Under the pieces are notes generated by a model, which did not search any database, was not told the origin of the DNA, and saw nothing but the letters and a program-made list of their open reading frames with translations. This document shows, piece after piece, positions 33,901-43,858 of a stretch of DNA of 64,000 nucleotides; positions within the stretch are counted from its first letter, which is position 1; each line of letters begins with the position of its first letter. The position numbers and the translations under genes were made by a program. Source of the DNA: Hyphomicrobiales bacterium (lineage in GTDB: Bacteria > Pseudomonadota > Alphaproteobacteria > Rhizobiales > Beijerinckiaceae); NCBI GenBank assembly GCA_028868735.1, contig JAGWTW010000006.1, forward strand, positions 1 through 64,000. Reading direction: 5' to 3'.

Positions 33901-35394
33901 CTATCGCGCGGCCATCATGCGGAACTCCCGTCCTTCCTTCATCCAGCGCGCGCGCTCGTCGCGCAACATCGTGCGGCGCACCTTGCCGGCGTCGTCACGC
34001 ACGGGTTCGCTCGTCACCTCGTAGCTCTCCGGATGTTTGGACTTGCTGACGAGATCGGCGAGGTGGCCGGGCATGGACTGCACGACAGTGTCGGCGTCCG
34101 CTCCTTCGCGCACCTGCAACACGGCGTGGATCGAGGAGCCTAGATCGGGATGGGGCAGGCCGACGACGGCGCATGACCCGACGTCCGGGTGTTTCATCAG
34201 AGCGGCTTCGATCTCGGCCGGATAGACGTTCGCGCCGCCGCGCAAGATCATGTCGGCGCGACGGTCGGCGAGCCAGATGTAGCCCTCCTCGTCGATGCGG
34301 CCGATATCGCCGAGCGATTCCCATCCATCCTTCGTGCGCTTCGGCTCCGCGCCGAGATAGTGATAGGTTGTGCCCGCGCCTTCGACCGCCTTCAGATAGA
34401 TTTCGCCGGTCTCGCCGCGCGGCAGGTCGCGCCCGTCCTCGCCGACGACTTTCGCCGCGCCGATCTCGACGCGCCCCACGGAGCCCTTCCGCTTCACCCA
34501 TTCCGTGCCGGGGATGACGGTGGAGGCCTGTCGTTCCGTGCCTCCATAGAGTTCGTAGATGCGCTCGGCGCCCAACCAGCCGATCCATTCTTCCTTCAGC
34601 CATTGCGGCATGGGCGCGGCCATGTGGAAGACGACGCGCAGGCTCGAAACGTCGAAACTTTCGCGCTGCTCCTTCGGCAACGCCCAGATGCGGCTCATCA
34701 TCGTGGGGACGAAATTCACCCACTCGATCTTCCATTTTTCGATCAGGCGCAGCGCTTCGAGCGCGTCGAACTTCGGCATGCCGACAAGCAGTCCGCCTTC
34801 GAAAAGCGCCGAATGCGAGATGATGAAGGGCGCATTGTGATAGAGCGGCCCGGGGTTGAGCAGCCGCACGCGCTCGTGCATGACGAGCGGCGGAACCTTC
34901 GGATCGGTGACGGCCGGCTGATGGTCGACGATCACTTTCGGGCGCCCGGTCGAGCCGCCCGATGTCATCGCCTTCCAGTAACGCGCGATCGGGCCGTCGA
35001 TCGGAGCGTCGGAAAATTCTTGCGGCGAGAAATCCGCGGGCAGGCGATTGGGCGCGCTCCAGTCTTCCTCGCCGCCGACGACGAGCGAAGGCTTCATCAA
35101 ATCGAGGATGGCGGCGGCTTCGCCGCGCGGCAGTCGATATGAGAGCGAACTTGGCGTCGCGCCGCATTTCCACACGGCGAAAGAATTTTCGTAGAAGACG
35201 TTCGAATTCGGAAGGCCGAGCGCGACGAAATCACCCGGTTTCACACCCTTCGCCATAAAGGCGCGCGCGCGCATGTTGGCGCGGCGTTCGAGTTGATTCC
35301 AGGTCAGGCTCTCCTCGCCATGAACGATGGCGATGCTGTCAGGGCCATTCCGCTCGGCGTGCCAGCGTGGAACGTCGGCCATGGGAATCAGCAT
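33901..35394 (-). CDS. AMP-binding acyl-CoA synthetase
   Basis: This 497-residue enzyme of the adenylate-forming superfamily activates a carboxylic acid to an acyl-AMP and then a CoA thioester. The phosphate loop TSGGSTGRPKV, the A5-type YELYGGTERQ, the hinge region GYIWLADRRADMILRGGANVYPAEIE and the catalytic Lys region DAGKVRRTML are visible; GGSTGRPK replaces the commoner SGTTGxPK. The acid is unknown. ATG at 35394 has GGAGA eight bases upstream. It stands alone. Confidence 0.92.
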   Translation of the reverse strand: MLIPMADVPRWHAERNGPDSIAIVHGEESLTWNQLERRANMRARAFMAKGVKPGDFVALGLPNSNVFYENSFAVWKCGATPSSLSYRLPRGEAAAILDLMKPSLVVGGEEDWSAPNRLPADFSPQEFSDAPIDGPIARYWKAMTSGGSTGRPKVIVDHQPAVTDPKVPPLVMHERVRLLNPGPLYHNAPFIISHSALFEGGLLVGMPKFDALEALRLIEKWKIEWVNFVPTMMSRIWALPKEQRESFDVSSLRVVFHMAAPMPQWLKEEWIGWLGAERIYELYGGTERQASTVIPGTEWVKRKGSVGRVEIGAAKVVGEDGRDLPRGETGEIYLKAVEGAGTTYHYLGAEPKRTKDGWESLGDIGRIDEEGYIWLADRRADMILRGGANVYPAEIEAALMKHPDVGSCAVVGLPHPDLGSSIHAVLQVREGADADTVVQSMPGHLADLVSKSKHPESYEVTSEPVRDDAGKVRRTMLRDERARWMKEGREFRMMAAR

Positions 35395-35493
35395 TCTCTT
35401 TGTCTCCGGGCTTGGTCGCGCCGCGACGGAACCGATCCGGGACGCAGCACGTTTGAGGCGGGGGTCAGACTTATCCTGAACCGGAGAAATCTC

Positions 35494-35901
35494 ATGCGCA
35501 AAGCATTTTATCTCGCCGCCTTCGTTGTTGCGTTTCCGCTGGCCGTGCAGGCGCAAGGCGTCTTCGGCGGCGCGGCGCGCGGCGCAGAGAACGGCGGGCG
35601 CGTCGCGGGACCGCCCGGGGCGGTCGTAGGCGGCGCCGTAGGTGCGGTGACGGGCGGCGTCGCGGGATTGCTCGGGATAGATCAGCGGCCGCGCTTCCGC
35701 CAATACGTGGTGCAGGAACATGTACCGTCCTATCGCTGGGGCGGACGCGTAGCGGTCGGCGAGACGCTGCCTGTCGAGGGCGTGACCTTTTACGAGGTTC
35801 CTGCCGAATACGGCGTTCACGGATACCGCTACACGGTCATCAACGGCGAACCGGTGCTGGTCGATCCGCACACGCGGCGGATCGTGGAGGTCGTTCAGTA
35901 A
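35494..35901 (+). CDS. DUF1236 domain secreted protein
   Basis: The 135-residue protein has a signal peptide (cleaved near VQAQG), a glycine-rich segment that looks like a glycine-zipper (GGAVGAVTGGVAGLLG, about 45-61), and a C-terminal DUF1236 domain: YVVQEHVPSYRW, LPVEGVTFYEVPAEYG and a final strand with DPHTRRIVEVV. Function unknown; such proteins are periplasmic or outer-membrane associated and common in Hyphomicrobiales. A GC-rich hairpin follows the gene. Confidence 0.88.
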   Translation: MRKAFYLAAFVVAFPLAVQAQGVFGGAARGAENGGRVAGPPGAVVGGAVGAVTGGVAGLLGIDQRPRFRQYVVQEHVPSYRWGGRVAVGETLPVEGVTFYEVPAEYGVHGYRYTVINGEPVLVDPHTRRIVEVVQ

Positions 35902-35930
35902 GCGTAGCGTTTCCGCGTAAAGTATGCGCG

Positions 35931-35965
35931 CAGGCGGCGGACCGGGCCTCCCGATCCGCCGCCTG
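35931..35965 (+). terminator. GC-rich hairpin after the DUF1236 gene
   Basis: CAGGCGGCGGA (35931-35941) and TCCGCCGCCTG (35955-35965) form an 11-pair stem. Only CTGTTG follows, so the T run is poor. Probable terminator by stem strength and position 30 bases after the stop. Confidence 0.5.
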
Positions 35966-36025
35966 CTGTTGACGCAAGCGGCGGGAGCGGGTCTCTTTAG
36001 GGCCAAACCAAGCCTCGGAGAGACC

Positions 36026-37189
36026 ATGCCTATCGTCAACCGCGTCGCCGAACTGTCAGACGATGTCGCCGCCTGGAGGCAGGATTTCCACGAGCATCCC
36101 GAGCTTCTTTTCGAGGTTCACCGCACTGCGGGGATTGTCGCAGACAAGTTGAGGGAGTTCGGCTGCGACGAGGTGGCGACCGGGATCGGACGCACCGGCG
36201 TCGTCGGCATCATCAAGGGCCGCAAGGGCGCGGGCCCCACGATCGGCTTGCGCGCCGACATGGACGCGCTGCCGATTCCGGAGGCGACCGAGGTCAAGCA
36301 TAAATCGAAGAACCCGGGCCTCATGCACGCCTGCGGTCATGACGGCCACACGGCCATGCTGCTCGGCGCCGCGCGCTACCTGGCAGAGACACGAAATTTC
36401 GCGGGGTCCGTCGCGGTGATCTTTCAGCCGGCGGAAGAAGGCGGCGGCGGCGGCCGCGAGATGGTCGCCGACGGCGTGATGGACCGATTCGACGTCAAGC
36501 AGGTCTACGGCATGCACAATGCGCCGGGCATTCCGGTCGGCGCATTCGCGATCAAGTCCGGTCCGGTAATGGCCTCGGCCGATCGCTTCGAAGTGGAGAT
36601 CACCGGGCATGGCGGCCATGCAGCAAAGCCCAACGAATGCATCGATCCGATCATTGCGGGCTCGCTGATCGTCAACGCACTGCAGACGATCGCCTCGCGT
36701 AACGTCGATCCGATCGATTCGATCGTCGTGTCGGTGACGCAGTTCCATTCGGGCACGGCCAACAATATCATTCCGCAAACCGCGCATCTCACCGGGACGA
36801 TCCGCGCGCTGAAGAACGAGACGCGCGCGCTCGGCAAGAAGCGCTTCCACGAGATCGTCGAGGGCATAGCCGCCGTGCAGGGCTGCAAGGTCAAGATCGA
36901 TTTCGAGGACGGCTATCCCGTCACGATCAATCATGCGGAAGAAACGGATTTCGCGATCAAGGTCGCGCGCGAAGTCGCTGGCGCCGACCGGGTGATGCCC
37001 AACATGCCGCCGGTGATGGGCGCGGAAGACTTTTCCTACATGCTGGAGGCGCGGCCAGGCGCCTTCATCTTCATCGGCAATGGCGCGACCGCCGGCCTGC
37101 ATCATCCGAAATACGATTTCAACGACCAGGCGATTCCCTACGGCGTCAGCTATTGGGCGCGTCTGGTGGAGAACGCGCTGCCGGGGTGA
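36026..37189 (+). CDS. M20-family amidohydrolase (hippurate hydrolase-like)
   Basis: The 387-residue metallopeptidase-fold enzyme has the M20D motifs RADMDALPI, HACGHDGHTAMLLG, FQPAEEGGGGGREM and a dimerisation domain starting near ITGHGGHAAKPN. The metal ligands (Cys/His of HACGHDGH, the Glu pair and a late His) are present. Relatives hydrolyse N-acyl amino acids, hippurate or auxin conjugates. There is no signal peptide. A Pro-rich cis-peptide site PxxxAEDFS is seen as MGAEDFSYM. Confidence 0.93.
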   Translation: MPIVNRVAELSDDVAAWRQDFHEHPELLFEVHRTAGIVADKLREFGCDEVATGIGRTGVVGIIKGRKGAGPTIGLRADMDALPIPEATEVKHKSKNPGLMHACGHDGHTAMLLGAARYLAETRNFAGSVAVIFQPAEEGGGGGREMVADGVMDRFDVKQVYGMHNAPGIPVGAFAIKSGPVMASADRFEVEITGHGGHAAKPNECIDPIIAGSLIVNALQTIASRNVDPIDSIVVSVTQFHSGTANNIIPQTAHLTGTIRALKNETRALGKKRFHEIVEGIAAVQGCKVKIDFEDGYPVTINHAEETDFAIKVAREVAGADRVMPNMPPVMGAEDFSYMLEARPGAFIFIGNGATAGLHHPKYDFNDQAIPYGVSYWARLVENALPG

Positions 37190-37289
37190 GGCCGTTCGTC
37201 CTCCGGACGCGGTCGCAGAAAGCGTCGAGCGCCGGGCGCCTCGATGACGGGCGGTGGATATCGCCGCTTTCGCGGGGAGGACAAGCGGA

Positions 37290-37802
37290 TCAGCGGCCGA
37301 GTTTCGCTATGACGTTTGCCGCGATCTCGTCCGGCGTTCCCGCGACGGAAACGACGATCGCATGCTCGTCGGGCGTCGGCCGCTCCAGCGTGGCGAACTG
37401 GCTGTCGAGCAGGCTTGTCGGCATGAAATGATTTTTTCGTGCGCCCATGCGCGCGGCGATCAGGTCGTGCGAGCCTTCCAGCAACACGATCCGGACGCCT
37501 TTACGCGCGCCGACGATCACATCGCGATAGCTGCGCTTCAGCGCGCTGCACGAGACGATGGCGTGGCCGCCGACCGCGATCGTCTTGTCGATGTGGGATG
37601 CGATCGCCGCAAGCCAGGGCTTGCGGTCCTCGTCGGTCAGCGGATGTCCGGCGCGCATCTTCGTGACATTCGCCGCGGGATGAAATTCGTCTGCGTCCGC
37701 GTACGGCCAGCCGAGCATTTCGGACAGTTTCTTACCGATGGTCGTCTTACCGGAGCCGGCGACGCCCATCAGCAGAATGACGGCGGGGAGATCTTCCGTC
37801 AT
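37290..37802 (-). CDS. gntK: gluconokinase
   Basis: The 170-residue kinase phosphorylates D-gluconate to 6-phosphogluconate. The P-loop GVAGSGKT is at residues 13-20, followed by DADEFHPAANVTKM (substrate-binding region typical of GntK), GHPLTDEDRKPWL and SCSALKRSYRD. Length is normal. Its ATG overlaps the zwf stop (ATGA), which makes it the last gene of gnd-zwf-gntK. The product feeds the Gnd-type dehydrogenase of the same operon. Confidence 0.95.
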   Translation of the reverse strand: MTEDLPAVILLMGVAGSGKTTIGKKLSEMLGWPYADADEFHPAANVTKMRAGHPLTDEDRKPWLAAIASHIDKTIAVGGHAIVSCSALKRSYRDVIVGARKGVRIVLLEGSHDLIAARMGARKNHFMPTSLLDSQFATLERPTPDEHAIVVSVAGTPDEIAANVIAKLGR

Positions 37803-39307
37803 GCCGTCGGCCGCCAGCGGCGATGATCGCGCGCAAGAAGCGCGTCTGCTTCGGCGGGTCCAGTCGATCCCGCGCGATAGAGCGCAAGCCCGCTTTCGCC
37901 AGCCTGCCTCCACGCGCGCAGGAACGGCTCGACCGCGCGCCAACCGGCTTCGACGCCATCGTCGCGTTGGTACAGCATGCCGTCGCCGATCATGCAGTCG
38001 AACAGCAGGGTTTCGTATCCGGTCGCCGGCGGCGTGTCGAAGAAATCCGAATATTTGAAGTCCATCGCGACGCGCGTGATGGCGAGGTTGGGACCGGGCG
38101 TCTTGGCGTTGAACTGCAACGTGATCCCTTCGTCCGGCGCAATCTGCAGGACGAGATAGTTCGAGCGCAGGCCGTCGAGATCGATGCCCCGAAACATGGA
38201 GATCGGCGCCTCGCGGAATTTGATCGCGACCTCCGTGTAGCGTCTGGCGAGCGCCTTGCCCGTGCGCATATAGAACGGCACGCCGGCCCAGCGCCAGTTG
38301 TCGATCGCAAGCCGCAGGGCGACGAACGTCTCCGTCGTGCTGTTCGGCGCGACGTCCTTCTCGCTCCGATAATCGGCGATCTGCTCGTCGCCGATCTTGC
38401 CGGCTACATATTGCGCGCGCACGGAATTGGCGAGCGCCTCCTCGGGCGTCCATTGCCGGATCGCGTCGAGCGCACGCGCCTTCTCCGAACGCACGCTCTG
38501 CGCGTCGAGTCGGGCCGGCGGCTCCATGGCGACGAGCGAGAGCAGTTGAAAAAGATGGTTCGGCACCATGTCGCGCAGCGCGCCCGTTTCGTCATAGAAC
38601 GCGCCGCGGCGGCCCACGGTGACGCTTTCGGCCACCGTGATCTGCACGTGGTCGATATGCTCGCGCTTCCAGATCGGCTCGAACAGGCCGTTGGCGAAGC
38701 GCAGCATCAGAATGTTCTGGACCGTCTCCTTGCCGAGGTAATGATCGATCCGGAATATCTGGTCTTCTTTCAGGATCGCGCGTAATTCGCTGTTGAGTTT
38801 CGTCGCGGATGCGAGATCCGAGCCGAACGGCTTTTCGATGATCACGCGGACATAGCTGCCGTTGTTCTCTCCGGTGAGGCCGGCCTTGCCGAGCGCCTGC
38901 ACGGTTGGCGCGAAGCCCTTGGGCGGAATGGCGAGGTAGAAGATGCGATTGCCGTGCGTGTCGTGCTTTTCGTCGGCGTCGGCGAGGGTCTTCTTCAGCG
39001 TCTCGAAGGAAGCAGGGTCGGAGGCGTCCGCGACGACGGTTTGCACGCGCTCCAGAAGCGCGTTCGCGACTTTCTCGTCTACGGGCGGCTTGCAGAATTG
39101 CTTCAGGCCGTCGCGCAGATGGTCGCGCATTTCGCGCTCGCCAAATTCGCTGCGCGTGACAGCGATGATCGCAAAGCCTTCCGGCAGCAGTTTTTGCACG
39201 GCGAGATTGTACAGCGCCGGAAAGACGAGGCGATGGGTGAGATCGCCGTTGGCGCCGAACAGCACGAAGGCGCAGGGCGGCGCCTTGCGGATGGAGGAAA
39301 GGGTCAT
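37799..39307 (-). CDS. zwf: glucose-6-phosphate 1-dehydrogenase
   Basis: The 502-residue enzyme oxidises glucose-6-phosphate to 6-phosphogluconolactone and makes NADPH. The nucleotide loop [10 protein letters not shown] (about 17-26) and the substrate-binding [13 protein letters not shown] with the catalytic His region are present, and the length is typical. It begins nine bases after gnd and overlaps gntK. No pgl gene is in the operon. Confidence 0.96.
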   Translation of the reverse strand: MTLSSIRKAPPCAFVLFGANGDLTHRLVFPALYNLAVQKLLPEGFAIIAVTRSEFGEREMRDHLRDGLKQFCKPPVDEKVANALLERVQTVVADASDPASFETLKKTLADADEKHDTHGNRIFYLAIPPKGFAPTVQALGKAGLTGENNGSYVRVIIEKPFGSDLASATKLNSELRAILKEDQIFRIDHYLGKETVQNILMLRFANGLFEPIWKREHIDHVQITVAESVTVGRRGAFYDETGALRDMVPNHLFQLLSLVAMEPPARLDAQSVRSEKARALDAIRQWTPEEALANSVRAQYVAGKIGDEQIADYRSEKDVAPNSTTETFVALRLAIDNWRWAGVPFYMRTGKALARRYTEVAIKFREAPISMFRGIDLDGLRSNYLVLQIAPDEGITLQFNAKTPGPNLAITRVAMDFKYSDFFDTPPATGYETLLFDCMIGDGMLYQRDDGVEAGWRAVEPFLRAWRQAGESGLALYRAGSTGPAEADALLARDHRRWRPTA

Positions 39308-39316
39308 GCCTTCAGC

Positions 39317-40291
39317 CTATTTCGCTTCGCCGTGGCCGCCGAATCCCTTGCGCATGGCGGAAAGGATCTTGTCGGCGAAGGTCGCCTCCTCGCGCGAACG
39401 GAAACGCGCGTAGAGCGCAGCAGTGAGCACGTTGGCCGGCACGGCCTCCTCGACGGCGGCGTCGACCGTCCAGCGTCCTTCGCCGGAATCTTCGACGCGG
39501 CCCGTGAAGGCGGCGAGCGCGGGATCGGCGGCGAGCGCGCTCGATGTCAGATCCAGCAGCCATGAGGTGACGACGCTGCCGCGTCGCCAGACTTCCGCGA
39601 TGTCGGCGATCTCCAGATCGAACTTCTCGTCGGGCGCGCGTCCGTCGTCGCCGGCGTGGCGGAGAATGTCGAAGCCCTCGGCATAGGCCTGCATCAGCCC
39701 GTATTCGATGCCGTTGTGGATCATCTTGACGAAATGGCCTGCGCCGACCGGACCGGCGTGCAGATAACCCTGTTCGACGCGCGGATCGCGGTTTTGCCGG
39801 CCCGGCGTCTTCGGAATATCGCCGGCGCCCGGCGCGAGCGCCTTGAAGACGGGATCGAGACGCTCGACGCTCTGCCTGTCGCCGCCGATCATCAGGCAAT
39901 AGCCACGATCGAGACCCCAGACGCCGCCCGATGTGCCGACGTCCAGATAGAGCACGCCTTTCTCCGCCAGCCTTTTCGAACGCGCAATATCGTCGCGCCA
40001 GAAGGTATTGCCGCCGTCAATGACGACATCGCCGCGCTGCATGTGGGAGGCGGCTTCGAAGATCGCGCCTTCGGTGATCTTGCCGGAGGGCAGCATGATC
40101 CAGACCGTGCGGGGCGCGGCGAGTTTCGAGACGAGGTCGGCGAGCCCGGACGCAGCCGTCGCTCCGTCCTTCGCCAGCGTCGCCACCGCCTTGTCGTCGC
40201 GGTCCCAGCAAACGATTTCATGGCCGGCCCGCATGAGGCGCCGGGCGATATTGGCCCCCATGCGGCCGAGCCCGACGAGACCAATCTGCAT
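39317..40291 (-). CDS. gnd: 6-phosphogluconate dehydrogenase, short (decarboxylating) type
   Basis: The 324-residue protein has the Rossmann start MQIGLVGLGRMGANIARRLM, VIDGGNTFWRDD, DVGTSGGVWGLDRGYCLMIGG and the catalytic Lys region AGHFVKMIHNGIEYG. At about 325 residues it is the short type (GndA/YqeC-like), often NAD-linked, rather than the 470-residue NADP enzyme. It converts 6-phosphogluconate to ribulose-5-phosphate and carbon dioxide. It leads the operon gnd-zwf-gntK. Confidence 0.93.
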   Translation of the reverse strand: MQIGLVGLGRMGANIARRLMRAGHEIVCWDRDDKAVATLAKDGATAASGLADLVSKLAAPRTVWIMLPSGKITEGAIFEAASHMQRGDVVIDGGNTFWRDDIARSKRLAEKGVLYLDVGTSGGVWGLDRGYCLMIGGDRQSVERLDPVFKALAPGAGDIPKTPGRQNRDPRVEQGYLHAGPVGAGHFVKMIHNGIEYGLMQAYAEGFDILRHAGDDGRAPDEKFDLEIADIAEVWRRGSVVTSWLLDLTSSALAADPALAAFTGRVEDSGEGRWTVDAAVEEAVPANVLTAALYARFRSREEATFADKILSAMRKGFGGHGEAK

Positions 40292-40378
40292 ACCGTCCTC
40301 CCGCAAGCGTAGCTGGACAACAGAATTAGGTCGCAACAGGATCGGCGCCAAGGCCGCTGACAGGCCGGGGAGGGAAGG

Positions 40379-41137
40379 ATGAGACTTCAGGGCAAGACGG
40401 CCGTCGTCACTGGCGGGGCCGGAAACATAGGACTTGCGGCAGCGCAGCGGTTTCTGGCCGAAGGCGCGCGGGTGCTGATCGTCGATCGCGGGGAGGACCG
40501 CGTGAACGAGGCGCTGCGCCAGCTCGCCAGCAACGATGTCCACGGACTCTCCGCCGATGTGACGGACGGCGACGATACGGCGCGTTATGCGGCCGAGGCG
40601 CAAAGGCTGTTCGGACAGACCGATATTTTCTTCAATAATGCGGGCATAGCCGGCGCCGTAGCGCCCATCACCGCCTATCCCGACGCCGAATTCGACCGCG
40701 TGATGGCCGTCAACGTGCGCGGCGTTTTTCTCGGGCTGAAACACATGCTGCCCGCCATGCGCGACGGCGGTTCGGTCATCTGCACCTCGTCGGTCGCGGG
40801 CCTTCGCGGCAGCGCGGGCATGGCGGCCTATGTCGCAAGCAAGCACGCGGTCGTCGGGCTGATGCGGGTCGCCTCGGTCGAGGCGTCTGCGCGCAGGATA
40901 CGCGTCAATACGATTCATCCCGGCCCGGTCGAGGGCGACATGATGGGCGAACTCGAGCGGGGCATGGCGCCGGCCGATCCAAAGGCGGCGCACGCCCTCG
41001 TGTTGCAGAGGATGCGGCTCGGGCGTTTCATCGAACGCAAGGAGATCGCCGATCTCGTGACATTCCTCGCCAGCGACGAGAGCCGCATGATCAGCGGCGC
41101 GACGATGGTGATCGACGCCGCCATGGCGGGCGGCTGA
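40379..41137 (+). CDS. short-chain dehydrogenase/reductase
   Basis: The 252-residue classical SDR has TGGAGNIGLA (cofactor loop), NNAG, the catalytic Ser in CTSSVAGL and YVASK, and ends in GATMVIDAAMAGG. The Asp after the second strand (VDRG) favours NAD. The substrate is unknown. It diverges from gnd and is followed after five bases by the acid-CoA ligase, so the two probably form an operon. Confidence 0.92.
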   Translation: MRLQGKTAVVTGGAGNIGLAAAQRFLAEGARVLIVDRGEDRVNEALRQLASNDVHGLSADVTDGDDTARYAAEAQRLFGQTDIFFNNAGIAGAVAPITAYPDAEFDRVMAVNVRGVFLGLKHMLPAMRDGGSVICTSSVAGLRGSAGMAAYVASKHAVVGLMRVASVEASARRIRVNTIHPGPVEGDMMGELERGMAPADPKAAHALVLQRMRLGRFIERKEIADLVTFLASDESRMISGATMVIDAAMAGG

Positions 41138-41142
41138 CGGCG

Positions 41143-42723
41143 ATGAGCGACATGAACGCCACGGGATCCCTGCATCCCTTCAACGGCCTCGACATCGCAG
41201 AACTCGTTCGCATCCGCGCACGCACGCGCCGCGATCATCCGTTCCTGATCTGGGAGCCGTTCGAGGGGCGCGGCGAGACGCTGAGCTACGGCGCATTTCA
41301 CGACCGCGTCGCGCGCCTTGCCGCGGGTATGGCCAAGCGCGGCGTGAAAGCCCGCGACTATGTGCTCATCCATCTCGACAATTGCCTGGAAACGCTTATC
41401 GCCTGGTATGCCTGCGCCGATCTCGGCGCAGTTCCGGTGACGACCAACGCGCGCTCGTCGCTCGACGAGCTCATTTATTTCGCGGATCATTGCGGGGCGA
41501 TCGCCGCGATCACGCAGCCGAAATTCGCCGAGCTCGTGAACCGGGCCTCGAAGAATTTCCGCTTCATCGCCGTGACGTCGCACGACAATGGCGCCGCGCC
41601 GGCCGCTGGCCATGCGCCGGGCGCCGATTCCTTCGAGGCGCTCTGTGGCGAGGCGGGCGATGCGCCGAGACGCGCGGTCGATCCGCTACATCCGATGGGC
41701 GTGCAATACACGTCTGGAACCACATCGCGGCCGAAGGGCGTGCTGTGGACGCACGCCAACGCGCTCTGGGGCGCGCGCATCAACGCCGTGCACGAGGATT
41801 TGCGGCGCGACGACGTGCATCTCGTCCATCTACCGTTGTTTCACACGAATGCGCAGGCCTATTCGATTCTCGCGACATTGTGGGCGGGTTCGACCGCGGT
41901 CGTCATGCCGCGTTTTTCGGCGAGCCGCTTCTGGCCGATCTCGCTGCGCAACCGATGCACCTGGACTTCGCTCATTCCATTCTGCGTCAAGGCGCTGATG
42001 GATCAGGACAAGCCGTCCGAGCATTTCTACCGGCTGTGGGGCAGCGCGATCTGCGAGCCGCCAACCGACGCGCATTTCGGCGTCAAGACGATCGGCTGGT
42101 GGGGCATGACGGAAACGATCACGCACGGCATCGTCGGCGACGTGTTTTTGCCGAACACGCCTCTGTCGTGCGGTCGCCCGGCGCCGGAATATGGCATTCA
42201 CATCGAGGACGAGGCGGGCAATCCCGTGCGTCCAGGCGAGACGGGCCATCTCATGGTGCGCGGCGTGCGCGGGCTTTCGCTGTTTGCCGAGTACATCAAC
42301 AATCCGCAGGCGACCGCCGACAGTTTCGACGCGCGCGGCCTGTTCAGGACCGGAGATCGCGTGACCCTGCAGGAGGATGGTTCGATCCGTTTCTCCGACC
42401 GCGACAAGGACATGCTGAAGGTCGGCGGCGAGAATGTCGCGGCGTCCGAGATCGAGCGCGTCATCATCACGGTGCCGGGCGTGCGCGAAGCGGCCGTCGT
42501 CGCCAAGCCGCATCCCATGCTCGACGAGGCCCCGGTCGCATTCGTGATCGCGGACGAGAGCGTCGCCGATGCCGACAAGCTGTCGGCGCAGATCATGGCT
42601 GCTTGCGCGGGGACTCTCGCCGATTTCAAGCGGCCGCACGAGGTGCGGATCGTGCAGGACATGCCGCGCTCGACGCTCGAGAAGGTCGCGAAGGCGGAAC
42701 TGCGAAAGCTGCTGAAAGCCTGA
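41143..42723 (+). CDS. AMP-binding acid-CoA ligase
   Basis: The 526-residue adenylate-forming enzyme has YTSGTTSRPKGVLWTH (phosphate loop), WWGMTETITHG, FRTGDRVTLQEDGSIRFSDRDKD and GGENVAASEIERVI, and the final Lys lies in RSTLEKVAKAEL. It resembles crotonobetaine/carnitine-CoA ligase-like proteins, but no carnitine genes are nearby, so the acid is unassigned. The partner SDR lies five bases upstream. It is convergent with the decarboxylase subunit at 42731. Confidence 0.92.
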   Translation: MSDMNATGSLHPFNGLDIAELVRIRARTRRDHPFLIWEPFEGRGETLSYGAFHDRVARLAAGMAKRGVKARDYVLIHLDNCLETLIAWYACADLGAVPVTTNARSSLDELIYFADHCGAIAAITQPKFAELVNRASKNFRFIAVTSHDNGAAPAAGHAPGADSFEALCGEAGDAPRRAVDPLHPMGVQYTSGTTSRPKGVLWTHANALWGARINAVHEDLRRDDVHLVHLPLFHTNAQAYSILATLWAGSTAVVMPRFSASRFWPISLRNRCTWTSLIPFCVKALMDQDKPSEHFYRLWGSAICEPPTDAHFGVKTIGWWGMTETITHGIVGDVFLPNTPLSCGRPAPEYGIHIEDEAGNPVRPGETGHLMVRGVRGLSLFAEYINNPQATADSFDARGLFRTGDRVTLQEDGSIRFSDRDKDMLKVGGENVAASEIERVIITVPGVREAAVVAKPHPMLDEAPVAFVIADESVADADKLSAQIMAACAGTLADFKRPHEVRIVQDMPRSTLEKVAKAELRKLLKA

Positions 42724-42730
42724 GCGCGCG

Positions 42731-43315
42731 CTACATCGCGGGCAAGCCGAGCGCGGCGCGCAATCGCGTCTTGAGCACGGCGCCGTCGCGCTCGGGAATG
42801 ACGCGCGGCTGATCGGCGGCGTCGATTGCGACGACGATCACGCGCGGATTGCCTGCCGGCGCGGCGAGCGTGGCCGCGAGTGCGTCGATCTCGGCGAGCG
42901 TCGTTACGTGCATCGCCTCGGCTACGCCTGATCCGCGCGCAATGGCCGCGAGGTCGGCGCCGAGGGCGGTGTGCGAGGGCTGGCCGCCCGTCTCGCCATA
43001 GGCGCGATTGTCGAGCACGACGATGGTGAGATTTTGCGGCTGCTGGGCGCCGATGGTCGCGAAGGCGCCGAGCCCCATCAGCATCTCGCCATCGCCCGTC
43101 ACGACGACGATCGATTTCTCGGGCTGCGCCAGCGCGAGGCCGAGTCCGACCATGGCGGCGCCGCCCATCGCGCCCCAGAGATAGAAATTGCGGTCGTCGT
43201 CGCCGGCGGCCGCGACGTCATAGGTCGGCGCGCCAAGGCCGGTGACGACGAGACAGCCGCCGCGTTGCGCGAGGAGGCGCGCGACGGCCTGACGGCGGTC
43301 GAGACGATCGCTCAT
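42731..43315 (-). CDS. ThDP-dependent decarboxylase, catalytic-type beta subunit (ComE-like)
   Basis: The 194-residue protein is a separate pyrophosphate-binding (PP) domain of a thiamine-diphosphate enzyme: GDGEMLMGLGAFATIGAQQPQNL is the ThDP/Mg motif (GDG, then N), preceded by MGGAAMVGLGLALA. It matches the beta subunit of sulfopyruvate decarboxylase and the C-terminal half of phosphonopyruvate decarboxylase. The substrate is probably a 3-substituted pyruvate or another small 2-oxo acid. It overlaps the alpha subunit gene by four bases. Confidence 0.85.
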   Translation of the reverse strand: MSDRLDRRQAVARLLAQRGGCLVVTGLGAPTYDVAAAGDDDRNFYLWGAMGGAAMVGLGLALAQPEKSIVVVTGDGEMLMGLGAFATIGAQQPQNLTIVVLDNRAYGETGGQPSHTALGADLAAIARGSGVAEAMHVTTLAEIDALAATLAAPAGNPRVIVVAIDAADQPRVIPERDGAVLKTRLRAALGLPAM

Positions 43316-43836
43316 TGCCTGTCCTCCGCCATGAAATTCTTGGCGCCGATCAGGCGCTGCCCCAGGAATACGGCGCTCGCGCTGCCGCCCTCGAACGCCA
43401 TTGACAGCGCCGCCTCGACCGCCGGCGCGACATCCTGCGGTTCGTCGGCGCGCAGGACCCGCAGGCCCATGGCTTCGGTGACGGTTTGCGCGGCGCGGCT
43501 CATCGGGACCTGCCAGGGATTGAATTCGCCCCATTCGCCGCGCATCGTCACCAGCGCGACGAAGGGCGTGCGGCATTGCGCGACGAGCGAGAACATGTTG
43601 ACGCAATTTCCCACGCCGCTCGATTGCATCAGCATGACGCCGCGCTGGCCGCCGAGCCAGGCGCCGGCGAGCAGCGCGACGCCTTCCTCTTCGGTCGTCA
43701 AAGGCACTGCGCGCATCGCGGGCGCGGCCTGCACGGCGCGAATGAGCCGCGCATGGCCGCCGTCCGGCACGTAGACGACCTGCCTTACATCGTGTCGCTC
43801 GAGCGCGGCGAATATTTGCAGCGGCCAGTCGGACAA
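43312..43836 (-). CDS. ThDP-dependent decarboxylase, alpha subunit (ComD-like)
   Basis: The 174-residue protein is the separate pyrimidine-binding (PYR) domain: VVYVPDGGHARLIRAVQ, then TTEEEGVALLAGAWLGGQRGVMLMQSSGVGN, which contains the Glu that activates the ThDP ring. With the next gene it forms an alpha/beta enzyme of the sulfopyruvate/phosphonopyruvate decarboxylase type. The start is TTG at 43836, fixed by GGGAGAG just upstream. It follows the LysR gene by 22 bases on the same strand. Confidence 0.85.
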   Translation of the reverse strand: MSDWPLQIFAALERHDVRQVVYVPDGGHARLIRAVQAAPAMRAVPLTTEEEGVALLAGAWLGGQRGVMLMQSSGVGNCVNMFSLVAQCRTPFVALVTMRGEWGEFNPWQVPMSRAAQTVTEAMGLRVLRADEPQDVAPAVEAALSMAFEGGSASAVFLGQRLIGAKNFMAEDRQ

Positions 43837-43858
43837 AGGTCTCTCCCGGATATTTCGC

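Noticed and set aside
33764-34024. Plus-strand 86-codon frame after the lactonase gene
   Set aside because: Most of it is antisense to the acyl-CoA synthetase, and it contains the hairpin between the convergent genes. No domain or start signal supports it.
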